From: Amycolatopsis sp. CA-126428
GTDB lineage: Bacteria > Actinomycetota > Actinomycetes > Mycobacteriales > Pseudonocardiaceae
NCBI RefSeq assembly: GCF_002904335.1
Contig: NZ_PPHF01000030.1
Span: 372,001 to 436,000 of the forward strand
Length of the DNA stretch: 64,000 nucleotides
Direction of reading: 5' to 3'
Numbering within the stretch: position 1 is the stretch's first letter; every line of letters starts with the position of its first letter. Shown one piece after another: positions 11,829 to 19,777 of this stretch. Made by a program: the position numbers and the translations under genes. The notes beneath the pieces are model-generated. The model searched no databases and was not told the origin of the DNA. It saw nothing but the letters and a program-made list of their open reading frames with translations.

Positions 11829-11942
11829 ATGCGCCAGATCCGCACCACCGCCGAATCCCGAGTACGCGTTGCGGAAGCTGGAGCCCTCGTTGCCCGAACC
11901 CTCTTTGAACATCGGAATTCTCGCCCACGTCGACGCCGGTAA
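11829..11942 (+). CDS. Possible 37-codon leader ORF overlapping the ribosomal protection gene
   Basis: ATG 11829 has a strong Shine-Dalgarno GAGGGGG with 5-6 nt spacing. The reading frame (MRQIRTTAESRVRVAEAG...) is Arg-rich and stops at TAA 11940-11942, inside the first codons of the downstream GTPase gene in another frame. The downstream gene itself has only weak TTG start options. This suggests a leader peptide that couples or attenuates translation, as known upstream of tet(M). It could also be chance. Confidence 0.4.
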   Translation: MRQIRTTAESRVRVAEAGALVARTLFEHRNSRPRRRR

Positions 11943-13665
11943 AACCAGCCTGACCGAGCGGCTGCTGTTCGACACCGGCGCGGTCGGTGCGCTCGGCCGC
12001 GTCGACGACGGCAACACCCAGACCGACACCCTTGACATCGAACGGCGTCGCGGCATCACGATCAGCACCGGCGTGGTCTCCTTCCGGGCCGGCGACCGGA
12101 CGGTCAACGTCATCGACACACCGGGGCACGCCGACTTCGTCGCCGAGGTCGAACGCGCGCTCGGCGTGCTCGACGGCGTCGTCCTGGTCGTCTCCGGGCC
12201 CGCGGGCGTCCAGGCGAGCACCCGGATCCTCTGGCGCATCCTGCGCCGGCTGCGCGTGCCGACGCTGGTGTTCGTCAACAAGCTCGACCAGGCGGGGGCC
12301 GATCCGGCCGGGGTGCTCGAAAGCCTGCGGAAGAAGCTGTCCCGCGCGATGGTGCCGATGGTGACCGTCGAGGCGGCCGGCCGCGCGGAGCTCACCGTTC
12401 GCGACCGGCCGCGCATCGCGGATGACCGTTTCCGCCGTCAGGTGGCGGCCGGCGAGGCGTATCCGGTGTTCCTCGGCTCGGCCGTGACCGGCGCCGGCGT
12501 GCCCGAGCTCGTGACCGCGATCGTGGACTTCCTGCCCACCGCGGTGCCGGGCGCCGGGCTCCGCGCGACCGTCTTCAAGATCGAACGCGGCCGCGGCGGC
12601 GACCGGATCGCCTACGCCCGCGTGCACGGCGGGACGCTCCGGGTGCGCGACCGGGTGGAGCTCTTCCGGCGCACCGGAGACGGCACGGTCGAGCGAAGCC
12701 GGCGCCGGATAACGGCGATGATCCTCGCCGGCGCCAAAGTCACCCGTGCGGACGCGGGGGACCTGATCCGGCTGTCCGGGCTCGGCGACGTCCGGGTCGA
12801 CGACCGGCTCGGTTCCCCCGATGGCGTGGCGGACGCCGGGTTGTTCCCGCCGCCCGGGCTCGTTTCGGTCGTCACCGCGCGGCCCGGCGAGGAAACCCGG
12901 CTGCACCGGGCGTTGCGGGAGCTGTGCGACCAGGACCCGCTGCTCGGCCTTCGTGTCGACCGCGGCGCGTTGTCGGTCCGGACCTACGGCGAAGTGCAGA
13001 TCGAGGTGCTCCTCGAGCGGCTGCGCGAGGATTTCGGGCTGGTGGCCGGCTTCGCGCCGCCGGCGCCGATCCACGTCGAAAAGCCCGTCGGGGTGGGCGA
13101 AGCGGCCCAGTTCCTGGACCGGCTCGGCCCGACCGATCCGGTCGCCACGGTCGGGCTGCGGGTGGCTCCGGGCCGGACCGGCAGCGGCGTCCGGTACGAG
13201 CTGGGCGTCGAACGCGGCTCGCTCCCGCGGGCCTTCCACACCGCCATCGAGCAAACGGTGTACCGCGCGGCGGGGTGCGGCCCGCACGGCTGGGAGGTCA
13301 CCGACTGCGTCGTCACCCTGACCCATTCGGGGTTCCAGCCGCCGCTCAGCACGGCCGGCGGTTTCCGCGAAGTCACCGCGCGGCTGCTCTCGCTGGCGTT
13401 CGCGCGGGCGCGGACCCGCGTGTACGAGCCGGTGGATCGGTTCGACCTCGAAGTGCCCGAGCACGTCGCCGGCGCGGCGGTGCTCGCGCTGGCCAAGCTC
13501 GAGGCGGTGTGCGAGCCGCCGGTGGCCGAAGCCGGTGTCGCCCGGCTGCGCGGCTCAGTGCCGGCGGCCGCGACCGCGGCTTTCCGGCGCCGGTTGCCCG
13601 CCCTCGGCCAGGGGGAAGCCGTCTTCACGGCCGAGCCCGGCGGCTACCGCCCGTGGCGGCCGTAG
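11890..13665 (+). CDS. Tetracycline-resistance-type ribosomal protection GTPase (EF-G family)
   Basis: 591 residues from TTG 11890, which has GGAG 6 nt upstream; TTG 11869 and 11905 are alternatives. The G-domain motifs are NIGILAHVDAGKTSL, RGITIS, DTPGHADF and NKLDQAGAD. The C-terminal end GQGEAVFTAEPGGYRPWRP matches the tail of Tet(M)/Otr(A)-type proteins rather than true EF-G. Family members (about 640 residues) bind the ribosome and dislodge tetracycline. This one is slightly short. Actinobacterial relatives include self-resistance proteins and ones of unknown role, so resistance is likely but unproven. Confidence 0.8.
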   Translation: MPEPSLNIGILAHVDAGKTSLTERLLFDTGAVGALGRVDDGNTQTDTLDIERRRGITISTGVVSFRAGDRTVNVIDTPGHADFVAEVERALGVLDGVVLVVSGPAGVQASTRILWRILRRLRVPTLVFVNKLDQAGADPAGVLESLRKKLSRAMVPMVTVEAAGRAELTVRDRPRIADDRFRRQVAAGEAYPVFLGSAVTGAGVPELVTAIVDFLPTAVPGAGLRATVFKIERGRGGDRIAYARVHGGTLRVRDRVELFRRTGDGTVERSRRRITAMILAGAKVTRADAGDLIRLSGLGDVRVDDRLGSPDGVADAGLFPPPGLVSVVTARPGEETRLHRALRELCDQDPLLGLRVDRGALSVRTYGEVQIEVLLERLREDFGLVAGFAPPAPIHVEKPVGVGEAAQFLDRLGPTDPVATVGLRVAPGRTGSGVRYELGVERGSLPRAFHTAIEQTVYRAAGCGPHGWEVTDCVVTLTHSGFQPPLSTAGGFREVTARLLSLAFARARTRVYEPVDRFDLEVPEHVAGAAVLALAKLEAVCEPPVAEAGVARLRGSVPAAATAAFRRRLPALGQGEAVFTAEPGGYRPWRP

Positions 13666-13808
13666 CCGCCGGGGCACGGACTCCGGCCGGGGGAGACGGC
13701 TGCGTGCGATGGGCGTACGCGCCGGACGCTGTTCGCCTGAATCGGCCGCTTTGTCGACGGGGGAGATTGACAAGCCGGGGCCGGGGAAGCGACGGTGTGA
13801 CCGTGCTC

Positions 13809-13822
13809 TGGGAACGCTCCCA
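13809..13822. promoter_or_regulatory. CebR-like operator upstream of the cellulase
   Basis: TGGGAACGCTCCCA differs by one base from the streptomycete CebR box TGGGAGCGCTCCCA. It lies 35 nt before the cellulase start. CebR is a LacI-family repressor released by cello-oligosaccharides. No CebR gene is in the window. Confidence 0.75.
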
Positions 13823-13857
13823 GAAGCTCCGCCGCCAGTGTGCACAAGGGAGTGCCG

Positions 13858-15387
13858 ATGTGGGGAAGAGCCGGAAAACGTCCTGCCGTGCTTGCGGTTG
13901 CCGGGCTCGCGGTCGCCGCCGGGGTGGTCGTGACGTCGACGACCGCGGTGTCGTCCGCGCGTGAGACGAGCGCCGCGTTCGCCTGCCGGGTCACCTACTC
14001 GGCCAACGACTGGGGAAGCGGTTTCAGCCTCACCGTCGGGATCGCCAACGTCGGCTCCGCGGCGGTCGACGGCTGGACGCTGACCTACTCGTACGCCGGC
14101 AACCAGACGCTCCAGCAGGGCTGGTCGGGCACGTGGACGCAGTCCGGCAAGCGGGTCACCGTGACCAACGCGAGCTGGAACAGCGCCATCCCGGCCGGCG
14201 GTTCCGTCAACACCGGCGCGAACTTCTCCTACAGCGGCACCAACACCACGCCCACCGACTTCGCGGTCAACGGCGCCGCGTGCACCGGGACGCCGCCGAC
14301 CACGGCCACGACGCCCAGCACGCTCCCGACGACGCCCACCACGACCACGACCACGACGCCACCGCCGGGCCCGGCACCCGCGTTGCACGTTTCGGGCAAC
14401 AAGCTGCTCACCGCCGCCGGGAAGACCTACCGGCTGCTCGGCGTCAACCGGTCCAGCGGCGAGTTCGCCTGCGTGCAGGGCAAGGGCATGTGGGACAGCG
14501 GCCCGGTCGACCAGGCGTCGGTCGACGCGATGAAGGCGTGGAACATCCACGCGGTGCGGATCCCGCTGAACGAGGACTGCTGGCTCGGCCTGTCCGGCTC
14601 GCCCAGTGGCGCCCCCTACCAGCAGGCCGTCAAGGACTACGCGAAACTGCTGGAGGCCAACGGGATCAACCCGATCCTGGACCTGCACTGGACGCACGGC
14701 CAGTACACCGGGAACTCCTCCGCCTGCACCGACGTCAACGCGACCTGTCAGAAGCCGATGCCCGACCGGCAGTACGCGCCGGCGTTCTGGACCCAGGTGG
14801 CCACCGCGTTCAAGGGTGACGACGCCGTGGTGTTCGACCTGTTCAACGAGCCCTACCCGGACGCGGCCGGCGGCTGGTCCGACGCGGCCGCCGAGTGGAA
14901 GTGCCTGCGCGACGGCGGCACTTGCACGGGGATCGGCTACCCCGTCGCGGGGATGCAGGAGCTGGTCGACGCGGTCCGCGCGACCGGCGCCAAGAACGTG
15001 GTGATGACGGCCGGCCTCACCTGGACCAACGACCTCACGCAGTGGCTGACCTACCGGCCCGCCGACCCGGCGGGCAACCTGATGGCGTCCTGGCACTCCT
15101 ACAACTTCAATGCCTGCGTCACGGTGTCCTGCTGGGACAGCCAGATCGGGCCGGTCGCGGCCCAGGTCCCGGTGCAGGCCGGGGAAATCGGGCAGAACAG
15201 CTGCGGGCACGACTACGTCGACCAGGTGCTGGCCTGGCTGGACGCGCACAACCTCGGCTACACGGCCTGGACGTGGAACCCGTGGGGCTGCAGTGGCGGC
15301 AACGTGCTGATCGAGGACTACACCGGCACGCCGACCAAGACCTACGGCGAGGGCTTCCGGGCCCATCTCCTGACCGTCAACCCGTAG
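13858..15387 (+). CDS. Secreted cellulase, CBM2 + GH5
   Basis: 509 residues from ATG 13858 (AAGGGAG upstream). A signal peptide with Ala-rich core (about 1-35) is followed by a CBM2 cellulose-binding domain (about 40-145, with paired Cys and Trp-rich strands such as AVDGWTLTYSY). A Thr/Pro linker (about 147-175) leads to a GH5 catalytic domain. The acid/base is Glu331 in VFDLFNEPYPD and the nucleophile Glu443 in VQAGEIGQNS. It is predicted to cut internal beta-1,4-glucan bonds outside the cell. Regulation by cello-oligosaccharides is suggested by the CebR-like box just upstream. Confidence 0.95.
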   Translation: MWGRAGKRPAVLAVAGLAVAAGVVVTSTTAVSSARETSAAFACRVTYSANDWGSGFSLTVGIANVGSAAVDGWTLTYSYAGNQTLQQGWSGTWTQSGKRVTVTNASWNSAIPAGGSVNTGANFSYSGTNTTPTDFAVNGAACTGTPPTTATTPSTLPTTPTTTTTTTPPPGPAPALHVSGNKLLTAAGKTYRLLGVNRSSGEFACVQGKGMWDSGPVDQASVDAMKAWNIHAVRIPLNEDCWLGLSGSPSGAPYQQAVKDYAKLLEANGINPILDLHWTHGQYTGNSSACTDVNATCQKPMPDRQYAPAFWTQVATAFKGDDAVVFDLFNEPYPDAAGGWSDAAAEWKCLRDGGTCTGIGYPVAGMQELVDAVRATGAKNVVMTAGLTWTNDLTQWLTYRPADPAGNLMASWHSYNFNACVTVSCWDSQIGPVAAQVPVQAGEIGQNSCGHDYVDQVLAWLDAHNLGYTAWTWNPWGCSGGNVLIEDYTGTPTKTYGEGFRAHLLTVNP

Positions 15388-15405
15388 GGCGGACGCGCTG
15401 ATCGG

Positions 15406-15445
15406 GGCCGCCGCCGCCGTGCCGGGCAGCACGGCGGCGGCGGCC
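15406..15445. terminator. Hairpin terminator after the cellulase gene
   Basis: Perfect 17-nt GC-only arms (15406-15422 and 15429-15445) enclose a 6-nt loop, 18 nt after the cellulase stop. No T-tract, as is common in high-GC actinobacteria. Confidence 0.7.
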
Positions 15446-15539
15446 GCTGCCGGGTGAGCCGAGCGGGGCTCGCCGCGCCCCGTCGTCCGTGCGAGTCTTC
15501 AGGGCGGAACCACCCGCTCGCCTTCACCCGGGAGACTCC

Positions 15540-16376
15540 ATGGGCAAGCTCCTGCTCACCGCGCTGCTGGCGGCCTTCGCGCTGGTGCCGTCGCCGTCGC
15601 CGTCGCCGGCCGCCGGCGGCGGCGGTGGCCCGCGGGACGCCGACCCCTTCGGCCCGGACCTGCGGGCGCGGATCGCGCGGGCGCAGGCCTACGCCGACAG
15701 CCGGCCCGGGGTGACCGGGATCGTGCTCCGGGATCGCCGGACCGGCGCCGTCCACCGCAGCCCGGCCGCCGGCACGCTGATCTGGGCCTGCTCGACGCCG
15801 AAGCTGGCCATGGCCGTCGACCTGCTGCTGCGGGAGGACTCCGGCGCGATCAAGCTGACCGCCGGAGACCGCGACGCGATGCACCGGATGCTCCATTCCA
15901 GTGATGACGCCGCCGCCCACGCGCTGTGGACCCGTTTCGGCGGCGAAGCCGAGTTCGCGCGGCGATTTCCGGCATACGGAATGACCGACATGCGGTTCAG
16001 TGATCGCCACCCGCACCACTGGGGCTGGATCCGCACCACGGCGGACGACCTGGACCGGCTGATCGAATACGTCCTGACCCTGCCCCCGCGCCTGCGCGAC
16101 CACCTCGTCGGGGAACTGCGCACCGTGGACGCCAACCAGCAGTGGGGCGTCTGGGGCGCCGGGCCCGCCGCCCGGCCCGGGAACAAGAACGGCTGGTCAG
16201 ACGACAACGACGACGGTTCGTGGATCATGAACTCGGTCGGTTTCGCGGGGCCGGGCGAGCGGTACACCCTGGCCTTGATGAACGACACCGGGGTGATCTC
16301 CGGCGGCGATGAGGTCGGCAAGGAGACCACCACGAAGATCGCCGAAATCCTGTTCGGCGGGTATTTCGGCGCCTGA
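15540..16376 (+). CDS. Secreted serine hydrolase of the beta-lactamase/DD-peptidase fold
   Basis: 278 residues from ATG 15540. An N-terminal signal sequence (about 1-27) is followed by a Pro/Gly stretch and a penicillin-binding-like domain. The SxxK motif is in WACSTPKLAMAV, with STPK as nucleophile Ser and Lys; an SDD-type motif (HSSDDAAAH) and a KNG near the C-terminus (RPGNKNGWSDD) stand where KTG is expected. It may act on peptidoglycan peptides or beta-lactams; the degenerate third motif makes a class A beta-lactamase less likely. It lies between the cellulase and a surface protein gene with its own promoter region. Confidence 0.7.
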   Translation: MGKLLLTALLAAFALVPSPSPSPAAGGGGGPRDADPFGPDLRARIARAQAYADSRPGVTGIVLRDRRTGAVHRSPAAGTLIWACSTPKLAMAVDLLLREDSGAIKLTAGDRDAMHRMLHSSDDAAAHALWTRFGGEAEFARRFPAYGMTDMRFSDRHPHHWGWIRTTADDLDRLIEYVLTLPPRLRDHLVGELRTVDANQQWGVWGAGPAARPGNKNGWSDDNDDGSWIMNSVGFAGPGERYTLALMNDTGVISGGDEVGKETTTKIAEILFGGYFGA

Positions 16377-16462
16377 ATTCGCGCCCCATTCAGGGGATTT
16401 TCGAAAGTGAATGGTGTTATGGGGGCACCGTGTGTAGCCCCCTGTGAGGTCTGTGTATGCTG

Positions 16463-16498
16463 CGATTCGCTTGACCGGGTGATCACTCACCCGAATCG
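16463..16498 (+). promoter_or_regulatory. Nested inverted repeat upstream of the surface protein gene
   Basis: Outer arms CGATTCG (16463-16469) and CGAATCG (16492-16498) enclose inner arms GGGTGA (16477-16482) and TCACCC (16487-16492, sharing one base). A TATGCT hexamer is at 16456-16461. It may be an operator or a folded 5' leader; function unknown. Confidence 0.35.
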
Positions 16499-16570
16499 GT
16501 GGCCGCCGTGGTCGGGGTTGGTGATCTCACGCGGCCCTAACGGCGTGGTTCGGGCTCGGATAGGAGATTT

Positions 16571-17722
16571 ATGCAGGTCAGGTCAGCTTTCGCGCGCGGC
16601 GGGATCGCGGTGCTCGCCGCGGCCGCCGCGGTCATGGTCAGCGCCCCCTTCGCCCTCGCGGACGACGGCGCCGCACGCGGCCGGATCGACGAGGCCACGA
16701 GCAAGCGCGTCTACCGGGTCAACACCGACCAGGGTGACCCCTACGCCAAGCTGTTCAGCTTCAAGCTGTCGGACGGCAAGTCGCTCAAGCTCTACTGCGT
16801 GGAGTTCACCACCCACGCCCGCGACGACGTCGACATGGTCGAGACGCCGTGGAACAAGTACCCGAACGCCGGCTCGCCGTTCCGCAAGAACAGCGACAAG
16901 CTCAACTGGGTGCTGCACCACGGCTACCCGGCCCTCGGGCTCGACGCGGTGGAAGCCGAGCTGGCCAAGCAGGGTGTCAAGGTCCACGACGGCCTCACCG
17001 AGGCCGAGGCGATCACCGGGACGCAGGCCGCGGTGTGGCACTTCAGCGACGGCGTGAACCTCGACCTGAAGAAGCCGCTGGCCGAGGACAACCCGGCCGA
17101 GACCAACGCCGACGTCGCCGCGCTGTACAGCTACCTGATCGGCGACCAGAACACCGGCATCGGCGCGCAGCCGAAGCCGGTCCTGGACATCGCGGGGCCG
17201 AAGACCGCGGGCACGGCCGGCACCAAGATCGGCCCGTTCCAGGTCGCCACGAACGGTGCCGTCACGTCGCTGACCACCCAGCTGCCCGACGGCGTCAAGG
17301 TCACCGACGCCGACGGCAAGGAGGTCAAGGGCACCGACGTCAAGGACGGCAGCAAGCTGTTCGTCGACGTCCCGGCCGGCACCAAGCCGGGCAACGGCTC
17401 GTTCTCGCTCAAGGCCACCGGCGAGGTGGACACCGGCCGCCTGTTCGTCGCGGAGAACTACGCGAAGCAGCCGGCGCAGTCGCTGATCGTCGCCGACTCG
17501 GAGAAGACCGAGGTGGCCGCGAAGGCGGCCGCGAGCTGGACCGAGGCGCCCGCCACCACCCCGGCCACCACCGTGCCGAGCACGCCCGGCGGTGCCCCCT
17601 CCGGTGGCGGCGAGCTGGCCAACACCGGTGTCGACGCCGCGGTTCCGTTCGGCATCGGCGGCCTGCTGCTCGGCGGCGGCGCGCTGATGCTGCTGATCAA
17701 CCGGCGCCGCAGCCGCGCGTGA
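16571..17722 (+). CDS. Thioester-domain (TQxA) surface protein with LAxTG sorting signal
   Basis: 383 residues; ATG 16571 preceded by GGAG. A signal peptide ends at about Ala30. The thioester domain has Cys76 in KLYCVEF and Gln152 in GTQAAVWHFSDG, the pair that forms an internal Cys-Gln thioester able to bond covalently to host or surface targets (known for TQxA proteins). A beta-rich middle and a Thr/Pro spacer lead to LANTG (349-353), a hydrophobic stretch and an Arg-rich tail. LAxTG is the recognition sequence of class E sortases. No class E sortase gene is nearby; the sortase at 48459 is class F-like. Confidence 0.9.
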   Translation: MQVRSAFARGGIAVLAAAAAVMVSAPFALADDGAARGRIDEATSKRVYRVNTDQGDPYAKLFSFKLSDGKSLKLYCVEFTTHARDDVDMVETPWNKYPNAGSPFRKNSDKLNWVLHHGYPALGLDAVEAELAKQGVKVHDGLTEAEAITGTQAAVWHFSDGVNLDLKKPLAEDNPAETNADVAALYSYLIGDQNTGIGAQPKPVLDIAGPKTAGTAGTKIGPFQVATNGAVTSLTTQLPDGVKVTDADGKEVKGTDVKDGSKLFVDVPAGTKPGNGSFSLKATGEVDTGRLFVAENYAKQPAQSLIVADSEKTEVAAKAAASWTEAPATTPATTVPSTPGGAPSGGGELANTGVDAAVPFGIGGLLLGGGALMLLINRRRSRA

Positions 17723-17743
17723 CGCGGTAACGCAGTACCACTG

Positions 17744-17776
17744 AACGGGGCTGGTCCACTGTGGACCAGCCCCGTT
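17744..17776. terminator. Hairpin terminator after the surface protein gene
   Basis: Perfect 16-nt arms (17744-17759 and 17761-17776) around a single central base, 22 nt after the stop; the stem starts AACGGGGCTGG. Strong intrinsic-type hairpin. Confidence 0.8.
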
Positions 17777-17924
17777 CTGCGGTCCGGTACCCGACGATCG
17801 GATTGCGATCATCGGGGCAAACCCGGCGAACAGCACGGGGACCGACTTAGACTTGCGGGCCATGCGCGGTACGACGGTTCCGCCCGGGACGCCCTGCCGG
17901 CCTCCGCGGCCGGGGGAGCTGCCG

Positions 17925-18752
17925 ATGCACCGGCTCGAGGTCCCCGCCCCGCACACGCTCCCGTTCGCCGTCGGCACGTTCGACACGATCGGGCCGCTGT
18001 CCCGCGCGGATTTCCCGCACCGGCACACGTTCCACGAGCTCGTCCACGTCACCGGCGGCACCGGCGCGCACGTCGTCGACACCGCGCGCTGGCCGCTGCG
18101 GCCGCCGCACTTCGGCGTCATCGCGCCCGGGCAGGTGCACCAGTGGGCCGGCGTCCGGGGTCTCACCGGGCACGTCGTGCTGTTCACCGACGACTTCCTC
18201 CTCGACCACCCGGCCGATCGCGAGCTCCTGCGGCGGCTGAGCGAACGGCCGTGGCTGCACCTGGACGAGCACGCCGACGCCCAGGTCGCCCGGCTGGTCG
18301 CCGACCTCGAGGACGAGTACCACCGCGGCGGTGGGGGCACGGAGTCGGTGCTGCGGGCGCTGGTCCACGTCCTGGTCGTGCGGGCGGGACGGCTGCTGGG
18401 AACGCCGCCGCCTGAACCCGCCGGCGCGGTGGCGGCGGAGTTCGTCCGGCTCGCCGGCCGCCCCGGACCGGGGCCGTGGTCGGTGCGCGCGCACGCCGAA
18501 CGCCTCGGCGTCAGCCCCGGCCACCTCACCGAGGCGGTGAAGGCCGCGACCGGCCGCACCGCCGCGCAGCTGCTGCGGGAGGCCCGGACCCGGGAGGCGC
18601 AGCGGTTCCTGCTCCGGACGGACCTCACCGTCCGGCAGGTGGCGAGCCGCGTCGGGTTCGCCGACCCGGCCTACTTCTGCCGGTTCTTCCGCCGCGAGAC
18701 CGGGTTGAGCCCCGGGGACTTCCGGCGCGGCGGGGAGAAGCACCACGACTGA
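17925..18752 (+). CDS. AraC-family transcriptional regulator
   Basis: 275 residues from ATG 17925, chosen for the GGGGGAG Shine-Dalgarno; ATG 17862 is in frame and follows a TAGACT hexamer, so a leaderless longer form is possible. The N-terminal cupin has conserved His residues (HRHTFHELVHVTGG and QVHQW). The C-terminal ~100 residues hold two helix-turn-helices (LGVSPGHLTEAVKAATGRT and VRQVASRVGFADPAYFCRFFRRETGLSPGDFRR). Such cupin-AraC proteins activate or repress neighbouring genes in response to small ligands. The dioxygenase gene starts 74 nt downstream on the same strand and is a plausible target. Confidence 0.9.
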   Translation: MHRLEVPAPHTLPFAVGTFDTIGPLSRADFPHRHTFHELVHVTGGTGAHVVDTARWPLRPPHFGVIAPGQVHQWAGVRGLTGHVVLFTDDFLLDHPADRELLRRLSERPWLHLDEHADAQVARLVADLEDEYHRGGGGTESVLRALVHVLVVRAGRLLGTPPPEPAGAVAAEFVRLAGRPGPGPWSVRAHAERLGVSPGHLTEAVKAATGRTAAQLLREARTREAQRFLLRTDLTVRQVASRVGFADPAYFCRFFRRETGLSPGDFRRGGEKHHD

Positions 18753-18826
18753 CCGATCCAGTCCATCGCCGCCCGCCCGTGCGCTGCCTACGTTCGAGGG
18801 ATCCCCCGATCCCACGAGGAGCAGGC

Positions 18827-19660
18827 ATGGACGAGGAGAACAAGCTCAGCCGCAAGACGGTGCTGAAGGCCGCGCTCGCCGCGGGTGTCGCCGCGCCGGT
18901 CGCGCTGCTCGGCGGCCCGGCGCTGGCCCGCGCGAACGCCGTCGGCGGCACGGCACCGGAGCTGACGCCGGCGTGCCACGACGACGACGATCCGACGATC
19001 GAGCAGACCGAGGGGCCGTACTTCAAGCCGAACTCGCCGGAACGGACCAACCTCGTCACGCCCGGCACCCAGGGCACGCGGCTGACCGTGACCGGCTACG
19101 TCTTCGGCCGCGCCTGCCTGCCGGTCAACCGCGCGCTGCTGGACTTCTGGCAGGCCGACGTCAACGGCGCCTACGACAACACCGGCTACACCTTCCGCGG
19201 GCACCAGTACACCAACGCCCAGGGCGCGTTCACGCTGTCCACGATCGTGCCGGGCCTCTACCCGGGCCGGACCCGGCACATCCACGTGAAGGTGCATGCA
19301 CCCGGCCGGCCGGTCGTGACCACGCAGCTCTACTTCCCCGGCGAGCCGCGCAACAACACCGACACGATCTTCGACGCGCGGCTGCTGATGACCGTGCGGG
19401 ACAACGGCTCGGCGAAGGAAGCGGCCTTCGACTTCGTGCTCGACGTCGCGCAGGCACCGACGTCCACGCGGCCCACGCCGACGTCCTCCACGCCGACCAC
19501 CGCCACCCCGCCCGGAGGCACCTCGTGGGCGGTGGGCACCGCGTACCCGGCGGGCGCCCGGGTCACCTACGGCGGCCGCGGTTACGTCTGCCTGCAGGCG
19601 CACACCGCGCAGCCCGGCTGGGAACCCCCGGCCGTCCCGGCCCTGTGGCGGGCGGAGTGA
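18827..19660 (+). CDS. Secreted intradiol ring-cleavage dioxygenase with C-terminal CBM5/12
   Basis: 277 residues; ATG 18827 with GAGGAG upstream. The N-terminal export signal SRKTVLKAALAAG resembles a Tat signal with RK in place of RR. The dioxygenase core starts at EQTEGPYFKP. Its Fe(III) ligands are read as the Tyr of NGAYDNTGY and the Tyr, His and His of LYPGRTRHIHVKV. A Thr/Pro linker leads to a ~45-residue chitin/cellulose-binding module (WAVGTAYPAGARVTYGGRGYVC). The closest described analogue I know is the streptomycete SACTE_2871-type enzyme that cleaves catechols derived from lignin on a polysaccharide surface. Fits with the flanking cellulase and chitinase. Confidence 0.88.
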   Translation: MDEENKLSRKTVLKAALAAGVAAPVALLGGPALARANAVGGTAPELTPACHDDDDPTIEQTEGPYFKPNSPERTNLVTPGTQGTRLTVTGYVFGRACLPVNRALLDFWQADVNGAYDNTGYTFRGHQYTNAQGAFTLSTIVPGLYPGRTRHIHVKVHAPGRPVVTTQLYFPGEPRNNTDTIFDARLLMTVRDNGSAKEAAFDFVLDVAQAPTSTRPTPTSSTPTTATPPGGTSWAVGTAYPAGARVTYGGRGYVCLQAHTAQPGWEPPAVPALWRAE

Positions 19661-19777
19661 CGCTGCCCGGCTGATCGGCACCGGCGGGCTCCCGGCCGCA
19701 TCCCGGGGGCCTGCCGGGCCGCCGGCCGCGCACGTGAGGGGTCGACGCCGGCCCGGCGGCCTGCCAGATTGGGGGCC

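Noticed and set aside
11829..11905. Reading the ribosomal protection protein from ATG 11829 through a frameshift
   Set aside because: Family members begin only a few residues before NIGILAHVDAGKT, so no N-terminal extension is expected; a separate leader ORF explains the frame better.
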